Origin: Lamellibrachia columna
Taxonomy: Eukaryota; Annelida; Polychaeta; Sabellida; Siboglinidae
Direction of reading: 5' to 3'
Length of the DNA stretch: 64,000 bases
Assembly (NCBI GenBank): GCA_963662155.1
Contig: OY759275.1
Location: 903,501 to 967,500, forward strand
The notes under the pieces: model-generated
The model's input: only the letters and a program-made list of their open reading frames with translations
Databases searched by the model: none
What the model was told of the DNA's origin: nothing
Translations under genes and position numbers: made by a program
Shown here: positions 1-63,570 of the stretch, piece by piece
How the letters are laid out: each line of letters starts with the position of its first letter
How positions within the stretch are numbered: position 1 is the stretch's first letter

Positions 1-912
1 AAGTGTGGGACACTGTGGCATAGCTACAACATAAAACTTTGAACAAAGTGTGGGGCGGTGTGACATAGCTAGAAAGTAAAACCTTGAACAAAGTGTGGGG
101 TGCTGTGACATAGCTAGAACATAAAACCTTGAACAAAGTGTGGGGCACTGTGGCATAGCTAGAAAGTAAAACCTTGAACAAAGTTCAGACGCTGTGGCAT
201 AGCTAGAACATAAAACCTTGAACAAAGTGTGGGGCACTGTGACATAGCTAGAACGTAAAACCTTGAATAAAATATGGGGCATTGTGGCATAGCAAGAACA
301 TAAAACCTTGAACAAAGTGTGGGGCGCTGTGACATAGGTAAAACATAAAACTTGAACAAAGTGTGGGGCACTGTGGCATAGCTAGAATGTAAAACCTTAA
401 AAAAAGTCCAGACGCTGTGGCATAGTTAGATCATAAAACTTTAACAAAGCATGAGGCATTGTGGCATAGCTAGAGCATAAAACCTTGAACAAAGTGTAGG
501 ACAGTGTGGCATAGATAGAACATAAAACCTTGAACAAAGTATAGGACAGTGTGGCATAGATAGAACATAAAACCTTAAACAAAGTTTGGGGTGCTGTGAC
601 ATAGCTAGAATATAAATCCTTGAACAAAGTTTGGGGTGCTGTGACATAGCTAGAATATAAATCCTTGAACAAAGTTTGGGGTGCTGTAACATGGCTGGAA
701 CATAAAACCTTGAAAAAAGTGTGGGGCACTGTGGCATTGTTAGAACAAAATGTGAAGCACTGTGACATAGTTAGAACATAAAATCTTGAACAAAGTGTGA
801 GGCACTGTGACATAGTTAGAACATAAAACCTTGAACAAAGTGTGGGGCACTGTGACATAGTTAGAACATAAAACCTTGAACAAAGTGTGAGGCGCTCTGG
901 CATAGCTCGAAC
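1..912. repeat. ~45-bp minisatellite, left part (about 20 copies, cut by window edge)
   Basis: Units read roughly GTGTGGGGCGCTGTGACATA then GCTAGAAC-TAAAACCTTGAA-CAAA, with many point variants. The array continues at 2069 after a LINE insert. ORFs here are repeat artefacts. Confidence 0.95.
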
Positions 913-1228
913 AGTGGAAGGACTTGTACCAGGGAGTGTTGCAAGGAGATGTGTGATAACACTAGTGTAAAAAATGTACAGTAATATATTTATGGACCTA
1001 TCTGCATGTTTAAACTGTTCAGCAGATAGCCCATATTTCCACATGATTTACCAGACTTCAGTGTGTCTGTAACATTCTGCATCATGCAAGGGATAATGTG
1101 TAATATTATTGTCATTATAAAAATTCCCTGCATTTTTTACACATTCTTTCACGTTTTGTATATTTTCATCAGAACTGATACTATTTAACAAGGATTCAAA
1201 ATGAACTTTCCTTGAAGCAGATATGGAA

Positions 1229-1309
1229 GATGGGTTAGTAGCACCATTGACAGTAGATGGGTTAGTAGCACCATTGACAGTAGATGGGTTAGTAGCACCA
1301 TTGACAGTA
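1229..1309. repeat. 27-bp repeat, 3 copies, in frame inside LINE X
   Basis: Three copies of a 27-base unit encode TVNGATNPS on the minus strand, tripling nine residues of the LINE protein without shifting frame. Confidence 0.9.
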
Positions 1310-1529
1310 GTGGCAATGGTTGGAACTTTCTTGAATGTCTTGGACACACTTCCCAAAAAGGTGCCACATCTATAATATGCATGGAAGTTGCCATGACATC
1401 TGCATGACCTATTTCTTCTCTTGGTTGGCGCTGCTTGAGCAAATATTCAAAATATAGCCTAGTTCACCACATGAGGCCACATGTTGGGCCATATTTAGGT
1501 TTTCCTATATTACTCCACAAAATGAACAA

Positions 1530-2019
1530 TTTCTGGCTTCACTGTGCGCCTCTTTAACGTAATCATTCCAACCGGGTACTATGTAGTCTTCACAATAAGT
1601 TTCTGGCTTCACTGTGCGCCTCTTTAACGTATTCATTCCAACCGGGTACTATGTAGTCTTGACAATAAGTTTCTGGCTTCACTGTGCGCCTCTTTAACGT
1701 ATTCATTCCAACCGGGTACTATGTAGTCTTGACAATAAGTTTCTGGCTTCACTGTGCGCCTCTTTAACGTAATCATTCCAACCGGGTACTATGTAGTCTT
1801 GACAATAAATTTCTGGCTTCACTGTGCGCCTCTTTAACGTAATCATTCCAACCGGGTACTATGTAGTCTTGACAATAAGTTTCTGGCTTCACTGTGCGCC
1901 TCTTTAACGTAATCATTCCAACCGGGTACTATGTAGTCTTGACAATAAATTTCTGGCTTCACTGTGCGCCTCTTTAACGTATTCATTCCAACCGGGTACT
2001 ATGTAGTCTTGACAATAAG
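1530..2019. repeat. 70-bp tandem array, 7 copies, made from LINE X coding sequence
   Basis: Each unit encodes part of YIVPGWNEYVKEAHSEARN on the minus strand. The period is not a multiple of three, so frame rotates. A single-copy version of the same segment is at 3400-3534. Confidence 0.93.
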
Positions 2020-2068
2020 TTTTCCCACATGTTCTAATTGTTTCTAGACTCCCTAAGTACAACACATG

Positions 2069-3328
2069 TAAAACCTTGAACAAAGTGTGGGGCACTGTGG
2101 CATAGCTAGAAAGTAAAACCTTGAACAAAGTTCAGACACTGTGGCATAGTTAGAACATAAAACCTTGAACAAAGTGTGGGGCGCTGTGACATAGCTAGAA
2201 CGTAAAACCTTGAACAAAGTTCAGACACTGTGGCATAGTTAGAACATAAAACCTTGAATAAAGTGTGGGGCGCTGTGGCATAGCTAGAAAGTAAAACCTT
2301 GAACAAAGTTCAGACACTGTGGCATAGTTAGAACATAAAACCTTGAACAAAGTGTGGGGCGCTGTGACATAGCTAGAACGTAAAACCTTGAACAAAGTTC
2401 AGACGCTGTGGCATAGCTACAACATAAAACTTTGAACAAAGTGTGGGGTGCTGTGACATAGCTAGAACATAAAAACTTGAACAAAGTGTGGGACATTGTG
2501 GCATAGCTACAACATAAAACCTTGAACAAAGTGTGGGGCGCTGTGACATAGCTAGAAAGTAAAACCTTGAACAAAGTGTGGGTTGCTGTGGCATAGCTAC
2601 AACATAAAACCTTGAACAAAGTGTGGGGTGCTGTGACATAGCAAGAAAGTAAAACCTTGAACAAAGTGTGGGGCACTGTGGCATAGCTAGAAAGTAAAAC
2701 CTTGAACAAAGTTCAGACACTGTGGCATAGTTAGAACATAAAACCTTGAACAAAGTGTGGGGCGCTGTGACATAGCTAGAAAGTAAAACCTTGAACAAAG
2801 TTCAGACGCTGTGGCATAGCTACAACATAAAACCTTGAACAAAGTGTGGGGCGCTGTGACATAGCTAGAAAGTAAAACCTTGAACAAAGTGTGGGGTGCT
2901 CTGACATAGCTAGAACATAAAAACTTGAACAAAGTGTGGGACACTGTGGCATAGCTACAACATAAAACCTTGAACAAAGTGTGGGGTGCTGTGACATAGC
3001 TAGAACATAAAACCTTGAACAAAGTGTGGGACACTGTGGCATAGCAACAACATAAAACCTTGAACAAAGTGTGGGGCGCTGTGACATTGCTAGAAAGTAA
3101 AACCTTGAACAAAGTGTGTGGTGCTGTGACATAGCTAGAACATAAAACCTTGAACAAAGTGTGGGGCACTGTGGCATAGCTAGAAAGTAAAACCTTGAAC
3201 AAAGTTCAGACGCTGTGGCATAGCTAGAACATAAAACCTTGAACAAAGTGTGGGGCGCTGTGACATAGGTAAAACATAAAACTTGAACAAAGTGTGGGGC
3301 ACTGTGGCATAGCTAGAATGTAAAACCT
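2069..3328. repeat. ~45-bp minisatellite, right part (about 28 copies)
   Basis: The same unit as 1-912, resuming after LINE X. Variants of the last bases (AAAGTGTGGGG versus AAAGTTCAGAC) alternate along the array. Confidence 0.95.
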
Positions 3329-3534
3329 TAAACCTGGTAAATCATGTGGTAACGATGGGCTATCTGTTGAACAGTTTAAACATGCAGATAGGTCCATAAA
3401 ATGAACAATTTCTGGCTTCACTGTGCGCCTCTTTAACGTATTCATTCCAACCGGGTACTATGTAGTCTTGACAATAAGTTTTCCCACATGTTCTAATTGT
3501 TTCTAGACTCCCTAAGTACAACACATGTATCATC
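3326..3534. mobile_element. Two LINE X fragments joined in opposite orientation
   Basis: 3326-3399 reads on the plus strand as GKSCGNDGLSVEQFKHADRS. From 3400 the minus strand reads YCQDYIVPGWNEYVKEAHSE. The second piece matches the flanks of the 70-bp array at 1505-2068 but has only one unit. Confidence 0.75.
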
Positions 3535-4915
3535 AAACAGGTGGTCAGTGTCACTTCTATATCACATCTATCATCAAACAGGTGGTCAATGTCACTTCTA
3601 TGTCACACCTATCATCAAACAAGTGGTCAGTGTCACTTCTGTCACATCTATCATCAAACAGGTGGTCAATGTCACTTCTATGTCACATCTATCATCAAAC
3701 AAGTGGTCAGTGTCACTTCTATGTCACATCTATCATCAAACAGGTGGTCAATGTCACTTCTATGTCACACCTATCATCAAACAGGTGGTCAGTGTCACTT
3801 CTATGTCACATCTATCTTCAAACAAGTGGTCAGTGTCACTTCTATGTCACATCTATCATCAAACAAGTGGTCAGTGTCACTTCTATGTTACATCTATCAT
3901 CAAACAAGTGGTCAGTGTCACTTCTATGTCACATATATCTTCAAACAAGTGGTCAGTGTCACTTCTACGTCACATATATCATCAAACAAGTGGTCAGTGT
4001 CACTTCTATGTCACATATATCACCGAACAAGTGGTCAGTGTCACTTCTATGTCACATCTACCATCAAACAAGTAGTCAATGTCACTTCTATGTCACATCT
4101 ATCATCAAACAAGTGGTCAATGTCACTTCTATGTCACATCTATCATCAAACAGGTGGTCAGTGTCACTTCTATGTCACATCTATCATCAAACAGGTGGTC
4201 AATGTCACTTCTATGTCACATCTATCATCAAACAAGTGGTCAGTGTCACTTCTATGTCACATCTATCATCAAACAGGTGGTCAGTGTCACTTCTATGTCA
4301 CATCTATCATCAAACAGGTGGTCAATGTCACTTCTATGTCACATCTATCATCAAACAGTTGGTCAATGTCACTTCTATGTCACATATATCATCAAACAAG
4401 TGGTCAGTGTCACTTCTGTGTCACATCTATCATCAAACAAGTGGTCAGTGTCACTTCTATGTTACATATATCTTCAAACAAGTGGTCAGTGTCACTTCTA
4501 TGTCACATATATCATCAAACAAGTGGTCAGTGTCACTTATGTGTCACATCTATCATCAAACAAGTGGTCAGTGTCACTTCTATGTTACATATATCTTCAA
4601 ACAAGTGGTCAGTGTCACTTCTATGTCACATCTATCATCAAACAGGTGGTCAATGTCACTTTTATGTCACATCTATCATCAAACAGGTGGTCAATGTCAT
4701 TTCTATGTCACATCTATCATCAAACAGGTGGTCAATGTCACTTCTATGTCACATCTATCATCAAACAGGTGGTCAATGTCACTTCTATGTCACATCTATC
4801 ATCAAACAGGTGGTCAGTATCACTTCTATGTCACATCTATCATCAAACAAGTGGTCAGTGTCACTTCTATGTCACATCTATCATCAAACAGATGGTCAGT
4901 GTCACTTCTATGCAA
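3527..4915. repeat. 41-bp minisatellite (about 34 copies)
   Basis: Unit TATCATCAAACAGGTGGTCA plus ATGTCACTTCTATGTCACATC, with AAGTGG and CAGTG variants. It lies in the intron after exon 18; I found no link to that exon's donor. Long ORFs in all frames are artefacts. Confidence 0.96.
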
Positions 4916-5035
4916 TTTGTCTGAACAATTAGTGTTTGTACATGTAAATGACTCTAGGACGTGTACTATTAATATTATTTATATTAACAATTATATAGCT
5001 GTATTAACATAATTAATATATAGTTGTCAACTTAC

Positions 5036-56714
<51,679 letters not shown>

Positions 56715-56739
56715 CCTCTCCCAGCCCCCCTGGCATGAG

Positions 56740-56880
56740 TAAACAACAACAACATGAGTAAACAACAACATGAGTAAACAACAACATGAGTAAACAACAA
56801 CATGAGTAAACAACAACATGAGTAAACAACATGAGTAAACAACAACAACATGAGTAAACAACAACATAAGTAAACAACAC
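56740..56880. repeat. 16-bp repeat, ACATGAGTAAACAACA type (about 9 copies)
   Basis: Lies immediately upstream of the ATG exon; the minus strand reads TTGTTGTTTACTCATG, leading into the candidate acceptor CATGCCAG. Confidence 0.92.
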
Positions 56881-56916
56881 ACCTTTCAAAAATAGGTATT
56901 TTTTCATCTGTATATA

Positions 56917-56939
56917 TATATATATTATGTATATGTATA

Positions 56940-57027
<88 letters not shown>
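56917..57027. repeat. (TA)n microsatellite
   Basis: TA runs with short GTATATG interruptions, about 110 bases. Confidence 0.97.
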
Positions 57028-57031
<4 letters not shown>

Positions 57032-57144
57032 TACAGGTGCCACCACTCAGGTCAGGGTTTGCTTCTCAGTTAATTGTAATGTGACAAGTTTCAGAATTAA
57101 GTATTGAAGTGTGCAAGGAAGGTGACATCTCCACAGATGTAAGG

Positions 57145-60100
57145 TCAGGTGTTTACACTGTCCAGTCAACCATGTCGTGCGCAGTGTACAGTTGGACACC
57201 ATGTCCTGACACTGTCCAGTCAACCATGTCATGTGCAGTGTATAGTTGGACACTGTGTCCTGACACTGTCCAGTCAACCATATCGTGCGCAGTGTACAGT
57301 TGGACACCATGTCCTGACACTGTCCAGTCAACCATGTCATGTGCAGTGTACAGTTGAACACCATGTCCTGACACTGTCTAGTCAACCATGTCGTGTGCAG
57401 TGTACAGTTGAACACCATGTTCTGACACTGTCCAGTCAACCATGTCATGTGCAGTGTATAGTTGGACACTGTGTTCTGACACTGTCTAGTCAACCATGTC
57501 GTGCGCAGTGTACAGTTGGACACTGTGTCCTGACACTGTCCAGTCAACCATGTCGTGTGCAGTGTACAGTTGGACATCGTGTCCTGACACTGTCCAGTCA
57601 ACCATGTCGTGCGCAGTGTACAGTTGGACACTGTGTCCTGACACTGTCCTGTCAACCATGTCATGTGCAGTGTACAGTTGAACACCGTGTCCTGACACTG
57701 TCCAGTCAACCATGTCATGTGCAGTGTACAGTTGGACACTGTGTCCTGACACTGTCCAGTCAACCATGTCGTGTGCAGTGTACAGTTGGACATCGTGTCC
57801 TGACACTGTCCAGTCAACCATGTCGTGCGCAGTGTACAGTTGGACACTGTGTCCTGACACTGTCCTGTCAACCATGTCATGTGCAGTGTACAGTTGAACA
57901 CCGTGTTCTGACACTGTCCTGTCAACCATGTCGTATGTAGTGTACAGTTGAACACTGTCCTGTCAACCATGTCATGTGCAGTGTACAGTTGTACACCGTG
58001 TCCTGACACTGTCCAGTCAACCATGTCGTGTGCAGTGGACAGTTGAACACCATGTTCTGACACTGACCAGTCAACCATGTCATGTGCAGTGTACAGTTGG
58101 ACACCGTGTTCTGACACTGTCCAGTCAACCATGTCATGTGCAGTGTACAGTTGAACACTGTATCCTGACACTGTCCAGTCAACCATGTCATGTGCAGTGT
58201 ACAGTTGGACACTGTGTCCTGACACTGTCTAGTCAACCATGTCATGTGCAGTGTACAGTTGGACACCATGTCCTGACACTGTCTAGTCAACCATGTCATG
58301 TGCAGTGGACAGTTGGACACCATGTTCTGACACTGTCCTGTCAACCATGTCATGTGCAGTGTACAGTTGGACACCGTGTCCTGACACTGTCCAGTCAACC
58401 ATGTCATGTGCAGTGTACAGTTGAACACTGTGTCCTGACACTGTCCAGTCAACCATGTCATGTGCAGTGTACAGTTGAACACCATGTTCTGACACTGTCC
58501 AGTCAACCATGTCATGTGCAGTGTACAGTTGGACACCGTGTTCTGACACTGTCTAGTCAACCATGTCATGTGCAGTGGACAGTTGGACACCATGTTCTGA
58601 CACTGTCCTGTCAACCATGTCATGGGCAGTGTACAGTTGGACACTGTTTCCTGACACTGTCTAGTCAACCATGTCATGTGCAGTGTACAGTTGGACACCA
58701 TGTCCTGACACTGTCTAGTCAACCATGTCATGTGCAGTGGACAGTTTGACACCATGTTCTGACACTGTCCTGTCAACCATGTCATGTGCAGTGTACAGTT
58801 GGACACTGTGTCCTGACACTGTCCAGTCAACCATGTCATGTGCAGTGTACAGTTGGACACCGTGTTCTGACACTGTCTAGTCAACCATGTCATGTGCAGT
58901 GTACAGTTGGACACTGTGTCCTGACACTGTCTAGTCAACCATGTCATGTGCAGTGTACAGTTGGACACTGTGTCCTGACACTGTCTAGTCAACCATGTCA
59001 TGTGCAGTGTACAGTTGAACACTGTGTCCTGACACTGTCCAGTCAACCATGTCATGTGCAGTGTACAGTTGGACACCGTGTTCTGACACTGTCCAGTCAA
59101 CCATGTCATGTGCAGTGTACAGTTGAACACCATGTTCTGACACTGTCCAGTCAACCATGTCATGTGCAGTGGACAGTTGGACACCATGTTCTGACACTGT
59201 CCTGTCAACCATGTCATGTGCAGTGTACAGTTGGACACTGTGTCCTGACACTGTCTAGTCAACCATGTCATGTGCAGTGTACAGTTGGACACTGTGTCCT
59301 GACACTGTCTAGTCAACCATGTCATGTGCAGTGGACAGTTGGACACCATGTTCTGACACTGTCCTGTCAACCATGTCATGTGCAGTGTACAGTTGGACAC
59401 TGTGTCCTGACACTGTCCAGTCAACCATGTCATGTGCAGTGTACAGTTGGATACCATGTTCTGACACTGTCTAGTCAACCATGTCATGTGCAGTGTACAG
59501 TTGGACACTGTGTCCTGACACTGTCTAGTCAACCATGTCATGTGCAGTGTACAGTTGGACACTGTGTCCTGACACTGTCTAGTCAACCATGTCATGTGCA
59601 GTGTACAGTTGAACACTGTGTCCTGACACTGTCCAGTCAACCATGTCATGTGCAGTGTACAGTTGGACACCGTGTTCTGACACTGTCCAGTCAACCATGT
59701 CATGTGCAGTGTACAGTTGAACACCATGTTCTGACACTGTCCAGTCAACCATGTCATGTGCAGTGGACAGTTGGACACCATGTTCTGACACTGTCCTGTC
59801 AACCATGTCATGTGCAGTGTACAGTTGGACACTGTGTCCTGACACTGTCTAGTCAACCATGTCATGTGCAGTGTACAGTTGGACACCATGTCCTGACACT
59901 GTCTAGTCAACCATGTCATGTGCAGTGGACAGTTGGACACCATGTTCTGACACTGTCCTGTCAACCATGTCATGTGCAGTGTACAGTTGGACACTGTGTC
60001 CTGACACTGTCCAGTCAACCATGTCATGTGCAGTGTACAGTTGGACACCGTGTTCTGACACTGTCTAGTCAACCATGTCATGTGCAGTGTACAGTTGGAC

Positions 60101-60645
60101 ACTGTGTCCTGACACTGTCCAGTCAACCATGTCATGTGCAGTGTACAGTTGGACACTGTGTTCTGACACTGTCTAGTCAACCATGTCATGTGCAGTGTAC
60201 AGTTGAACACTGTGTCCTGACACTGTCCAGTCAACCATGTCATGTGCAGTGTACAGTTGGACACTGTGTTCTGACACTGTCCAGTCAACCATGTCATGTG
60301 CAGTGTATAGTTGAACACTGTGTCCTGACACTGTCCAGTCAACCATGTCATGTGCAGTGTACAGTTGGACACCATGTCCTGACACTGTCCAGTCAACCAT
60401 GTCATGTGCAGTGTACAGTTGGACACCGTGTCCTGACACTGTCCAGTCAACCATGTTGTGTGCAGTGTACAGTTGAACACTGTGTCCTGACACTGTCCAG
60501 TCAACCATGTCGTGTGCAGTGTACAGTTGGACATCGTGTCCTGACACTGTCCAGTCAACCATGTTGTGTGCAGTGTACAGTTGAACACAGTGTCCTGACA
60601 CTATCCAGTCAACCATGTCATGTGCAGTGTACAGTTGGATATCAT
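57145..60645. repeat. 54-bp minisatellite (about 65 copies) with higher-order repeats
   Basis: Unit GTCCTGACACTGTCCAGTCA-ACCATGTCATGTGCAGTGTA-CAGTTGGACACCAT. Strings of unit variants repeat exactly at 594 bp (11 units; 58985-59251 and 59579-59845) and 216 bp (4 units; 57496 and 57712). The multiple-of-three period gives ORFs up to 888 codons on both strands; not genes. Confidence 0.97.
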
Positions 60646-60814
60646 CAAGCATCAAACTTTTAAGCTGATAAAATAAAGAATCCACTTACTATTGCAGATG
60701 TAACAAAATATCTGTGAATATGCATTAACATTGTTGTTTGAACAGTTCAATGTGTTTGGCTGTTTTACACATCTGCCAGTTTGTACACAGCTGTTTTAAT
60801 CAACATTCTGCTTT

Positions 60815-61050
60815 GAATGTTCATTGTACTGAGGTTTCTTCTGAGTGTTCACTGTAGTGAAGTTTTCTACAAAATATTCACTGTACAGAGGTTTCTTTTG
60901 AGTGTTCACTGTAGTGAGGTTTCTTCTGAGTGTTCGCTGTAGTGAGGTTTCTTCTGAGTATTCACTGTAGTGAGGTTTCTTCCGAGTGTTCACTGTAATG
61001 AGGTTTCTTCTGAGTGTTCACTGTAGTGAAGTTTCTTCTGATGGACGTTA
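60815..61050. repeat. 28-bp repeat (8-9 copies)
   Basis: Unit GTGTTCACTGTAGTGAGGTT-TCTTCTGA with scattered changes. Confidence 0.92.
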
Positions 61051-61309
61051 CTTCAACTTCTAGTATCAGACATTTCTCTGATGATGGTCCACAAGCCAAG
61101 TCCACTTTGCTGTGCCGGGTCAACAATGTCAACAGACCAGAGCTGTGTGTGCATACGCTTGGAGAGACTTGATTGCAGGTCCACCAATCAGGTGAACATT
61201 TCCATCAACAGTGCACACCAGTTTATACCAGTCTAAACTGTTTCTGCACCAGTTTATACCAGTCTAAACTGTTTCTGCACCAGTTTAATGTTCAAAAGGA
61301 GTAGCCGAA

Positions 61310-61405
61310 GATCACTGGTATTACTGACTCAGTATTACTGACTCAGTATTACTGACTCAGTACTACTGAATCAGTATTACTGACTCAGTACTACTGACTC
61401 AGTAT
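61310..61405. repeat. 14-bp repeat, ATTACTGACTCAGT (6-7 copies)
   Basis: TACT and ATTACT variants alternate. Just before it, CACCAGTTTATACCAGTCTA is duplicated (61215-61280). Confidence 0.9.
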
Positions 61406-61537
61406 GCAGGTGCAGAGCTACACTGACTTAATAACTGTGCCATGTGAAGGACAATAGGAGCAAGTGAACAGCTGTAGTCCAGACCAGCTCAGAGATGTAG
61501 GTCATGGTCAGGATCAAATGTCACTCTCAATGAAGGC

Positions 61538-61568
<31 letters not shown>

Positions 61569-61586
61569 GCTGTTGTTGTTGTTGTA
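61538..61586. repeat. (GTT)n microsatellite
   Basis: About 16 GTT units with one GCT interruption. Confidence 0.97.
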
Positions 61587-61785
61587 GCTTTGTTGTGCAT
61601 GTTTGAAAGAACAGCTGCAGTAAGTTCAGTAGGTACACAAAAGGTTGCTTGTACAGTCTGAGAAAGATGTCTGGCCTACAAACAATGGACAGGTGCACAT
61701 TTGCTAAATATAGTATCCATCGCCATGGTCCATGGAGCACACAAGCACACGCACAAAATGTCAAAACAACTGTCACTCCATGGCA

Positions 61786-61830
61786 GTGACAGTGTCAGTG
61801 ACAGTGTCAGTGACAGTGTCAGTGACAGAG
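61786..61830. repeat. 12-bp repeat, CAGTGACAGTGT (about 4 copies)
   Basis: Short perfect array in an otherwise unique region. Confidence 0.9.
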
Positions 61831-62056
61831 AAGGAAAAGCAGCGAGCACAGTAGAAAGCCAAGAAGTACAAGCAGAGGGGATCCAAAAAAATGAGCGCGC
61901 AAAGATGACCACACAACCGAGGAAGAGCAGATGCAGCAGAACAAGCCACGAAACAAGCATTTCAAAGATCTGTCAGCAGACGAAAAGAAGCAGTATATCA
62001 TGACTAAGGTGGCTGAGTGTTGCAAGAGAAATCAAGGCAAATGGTGCAAGCAAGCA

Positions 62057-62260
62057 AGTGGGGAGCGGTGGTCTAATGGTTAGAGCATCTGCCTGTCGAT
62101 CGAGAGGACGGTGGTTCGATTCCACATCTGCCGTTTCGAAGCTTGGGCAATTTTGTTCACCCCACTTTGCCTGTGTCTTTCGGAAGAGACACTAAAAGTC
62201 GTTGGTCCAAACTGCTGCGTTAGCTCAAGATTGGGGTGTTTGGAGTATAACTACTTGAGA
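62057..62260 (+). mobile_element. tRNA-derived SINE, copy 3, different family
   Basis: The head GGGGAGCGGTGGTCTAATGG has an A box (TGGTCTAATGG), and GGTTCGATTCC is a perfect B box 37 bases on. The tRNA-unrelated body includes TGTGTCTTTCGGAAGAGACA. The anticodon arm is not convincing, so it is a SINE head and not a tRNA gene. Confidence 0.85.
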
Positions 62261-62855
62261 CTTGAGAAGCAGGAAGAAATCGAGACAGGGAAAGGAAGAG
62301 CACTTATTAGGCCCAATGATCACATTGACCATGTTGCTGTTGAGGAAGAAGTAGGCTCACAGACGGGTGCAGAGCCATGGGTTCCTTCAACACCACCATC
62401 CACAAGTAGAGCCACATCCGATTTAAATTAAAAAAATCCGATTTTTTTTTTTTTTTTTAAATCATGATTTTTTCAACCCTGCAAAGGTATCAGATGTGGT
62501 CTCAACTTTGCTCAAACTGTGACAAACTGTGACAAAGCTGAAAGAAGAAATAATCAGATTGAAGAATAAATCATCAGACTAAAATCGCTGTATCCTCTAC
62601 GACATCGTGGGAGGACACCGGTGCTATCCTTGGGGTTTTAGCTGTTCCTGTCCTACAAAATGGTCGGTGACAGTTCAGCTTCAAACTTAAGGATATTGAG
62701 CAAGTGCTACAAGCCATCCCCCTCCAACTGTCATAAACGGACCTGGTTTGCTCCATGTTGCTTTTCCGAGCAGTTTAAGTGTTAGATGTTTTTGAAATGT
62801 TCCACAAGCAAACATGAATTAATCAAGAGATGCTGTTAAAGAGACAGTTAAATAC
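62261..62855. other. Unassigned sequence with an ATTTAAAT/AAATCATGATTTTTT block
   Basis: At 62420-62480 a palindrome-rich A/T block (GATTTAAATTAAAAAAATCC, T run, AAATCATGATTTTTTCAACC) resembles a common transposon end motif. The rest is unassigned; no gene recognised. Confidence 0.4.
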
Positions 62856-62857
62856 TG

Positions 62858-63570
62858 TAAAATGTTTGTCTTTTCCTGAACAAAATGTATTGTGTTCATT
62901 ACAATGACAGGCATACAATTCTTTGTTCAGCACAACCCACAGACAGTTGCAATAATTCCTGACTGTTTTGTCATACATGTAGCAGAGTCAATTACATCAC
63001 TCTTGTAAATATGTTGAAAGGTTGTCAACACTAACACACTGACTTGTGTAAGGATATTTTTATTAACTTTCATAGGTATTTTTTTACCAAAATTAGTTTT
63101 TACCACTTAATATGTTGTTCTTCTGATTTAATGTTTGCTGCTTTCATAATGTTGCACAGATGGTATAGACATGTAAAAAAAATTTTCCTTTCCTGAGCGA
63201 ACTGGCCTTGAATTCATTACAATGACAGCAATTCAGTTACTTTGTACAACATAATCCACAAGCATGCACAGTAGTTCTTTCTGTTGTCAAACATTTAACA
63301 CTATTACATAGTCAATTACATCAGTCTGGTTGTAAATATGCTTCCAATTTGTCAATTTGTCTTTTTCCATGAGAGAAACACTTGTGTTTTCACTGACTTT
63401 TACACTCTTCTTTTAAGATAATTAGTGTTCTCCACGTAACCTGTTGCTGTTTGAACTATTTAATGTTTGTAGTTCTTATAATAAACATGACTGGGGCCTG
63501 CTGAACATTGTAAAAGATTTTGTCCTTTCTTGAACAACATTTTTCAAATTCAGTGCACTGATATAGCATA
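62858..63570. repeat. Old ~325-bp direct repeat, 2 copies plus a partial third
   Basis: Shared landmarks in order: TTTTCCTGAACAAA / TTTCCTGAGCGAAC / TTTCTTGAACAAC; TTCATTACAATGACAG; GTCAATTACATCA; TTGTAAATATG; TTTAATGTTTG. Starts are near 62865, 63185 and 63515. Strongly diverged, unlike the minisatellites. Confidence 0.75.

Larger units (their letters stand above)
913..2068 (-). mobile_element. Non-LTR retrotransposon fragment (endonuclease-RT linker and N-terminal RT region), type X
   Basis: In minus-strand order it shows PGWNEYVKEAHSEARN, YFEYLLKQRQPREEIGHADV, VPTIATTVNGATNPS, VHFESLLNSISSDENIQNV and KYGLSAEQFKHADRSINILL. This is the familiar linker and early RT of a LINE family common in marine invertebrates. 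Stops and frame shifts show it is dead. It lies inside the 45-bp minisatellite and itself contains a 27-bp and a 70-bp array. Confidence 0.8.

Noticed and set aside
3525..5012. 463- and 495-codon frames
   Set aside because: A 41-bp minisatellite rotates through all three frames, giving overlapping long frames with the same peptide words.
57922..60663. Open frames of 625 and 888 codons (Cys/His/Thr-rich)
   Set aside because: A 54-bp repeat, a multiple of three, keeps frames open on both strands; it looks zinc-finger-like only through Cys/His richness without real finger spacing.
61050..61210. Possible exon on the minus strand (VDGNVHLIGGPAIKSLQAYA)
   Set aside because: Under 30 open codons, no convincing splice sites, no family recognised, and stops follow.
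61464..61776. Polyglutamine or polyvaline protein around the (GTT)n tract
   Set aside because: The open frames are made by the microsatellite itself and there is no other coding evidence.
62057..62130. tRNA gene
   Set aside because: A and B boxes are good, but the anticodon arm does not pair well and a SINE body follows directly.
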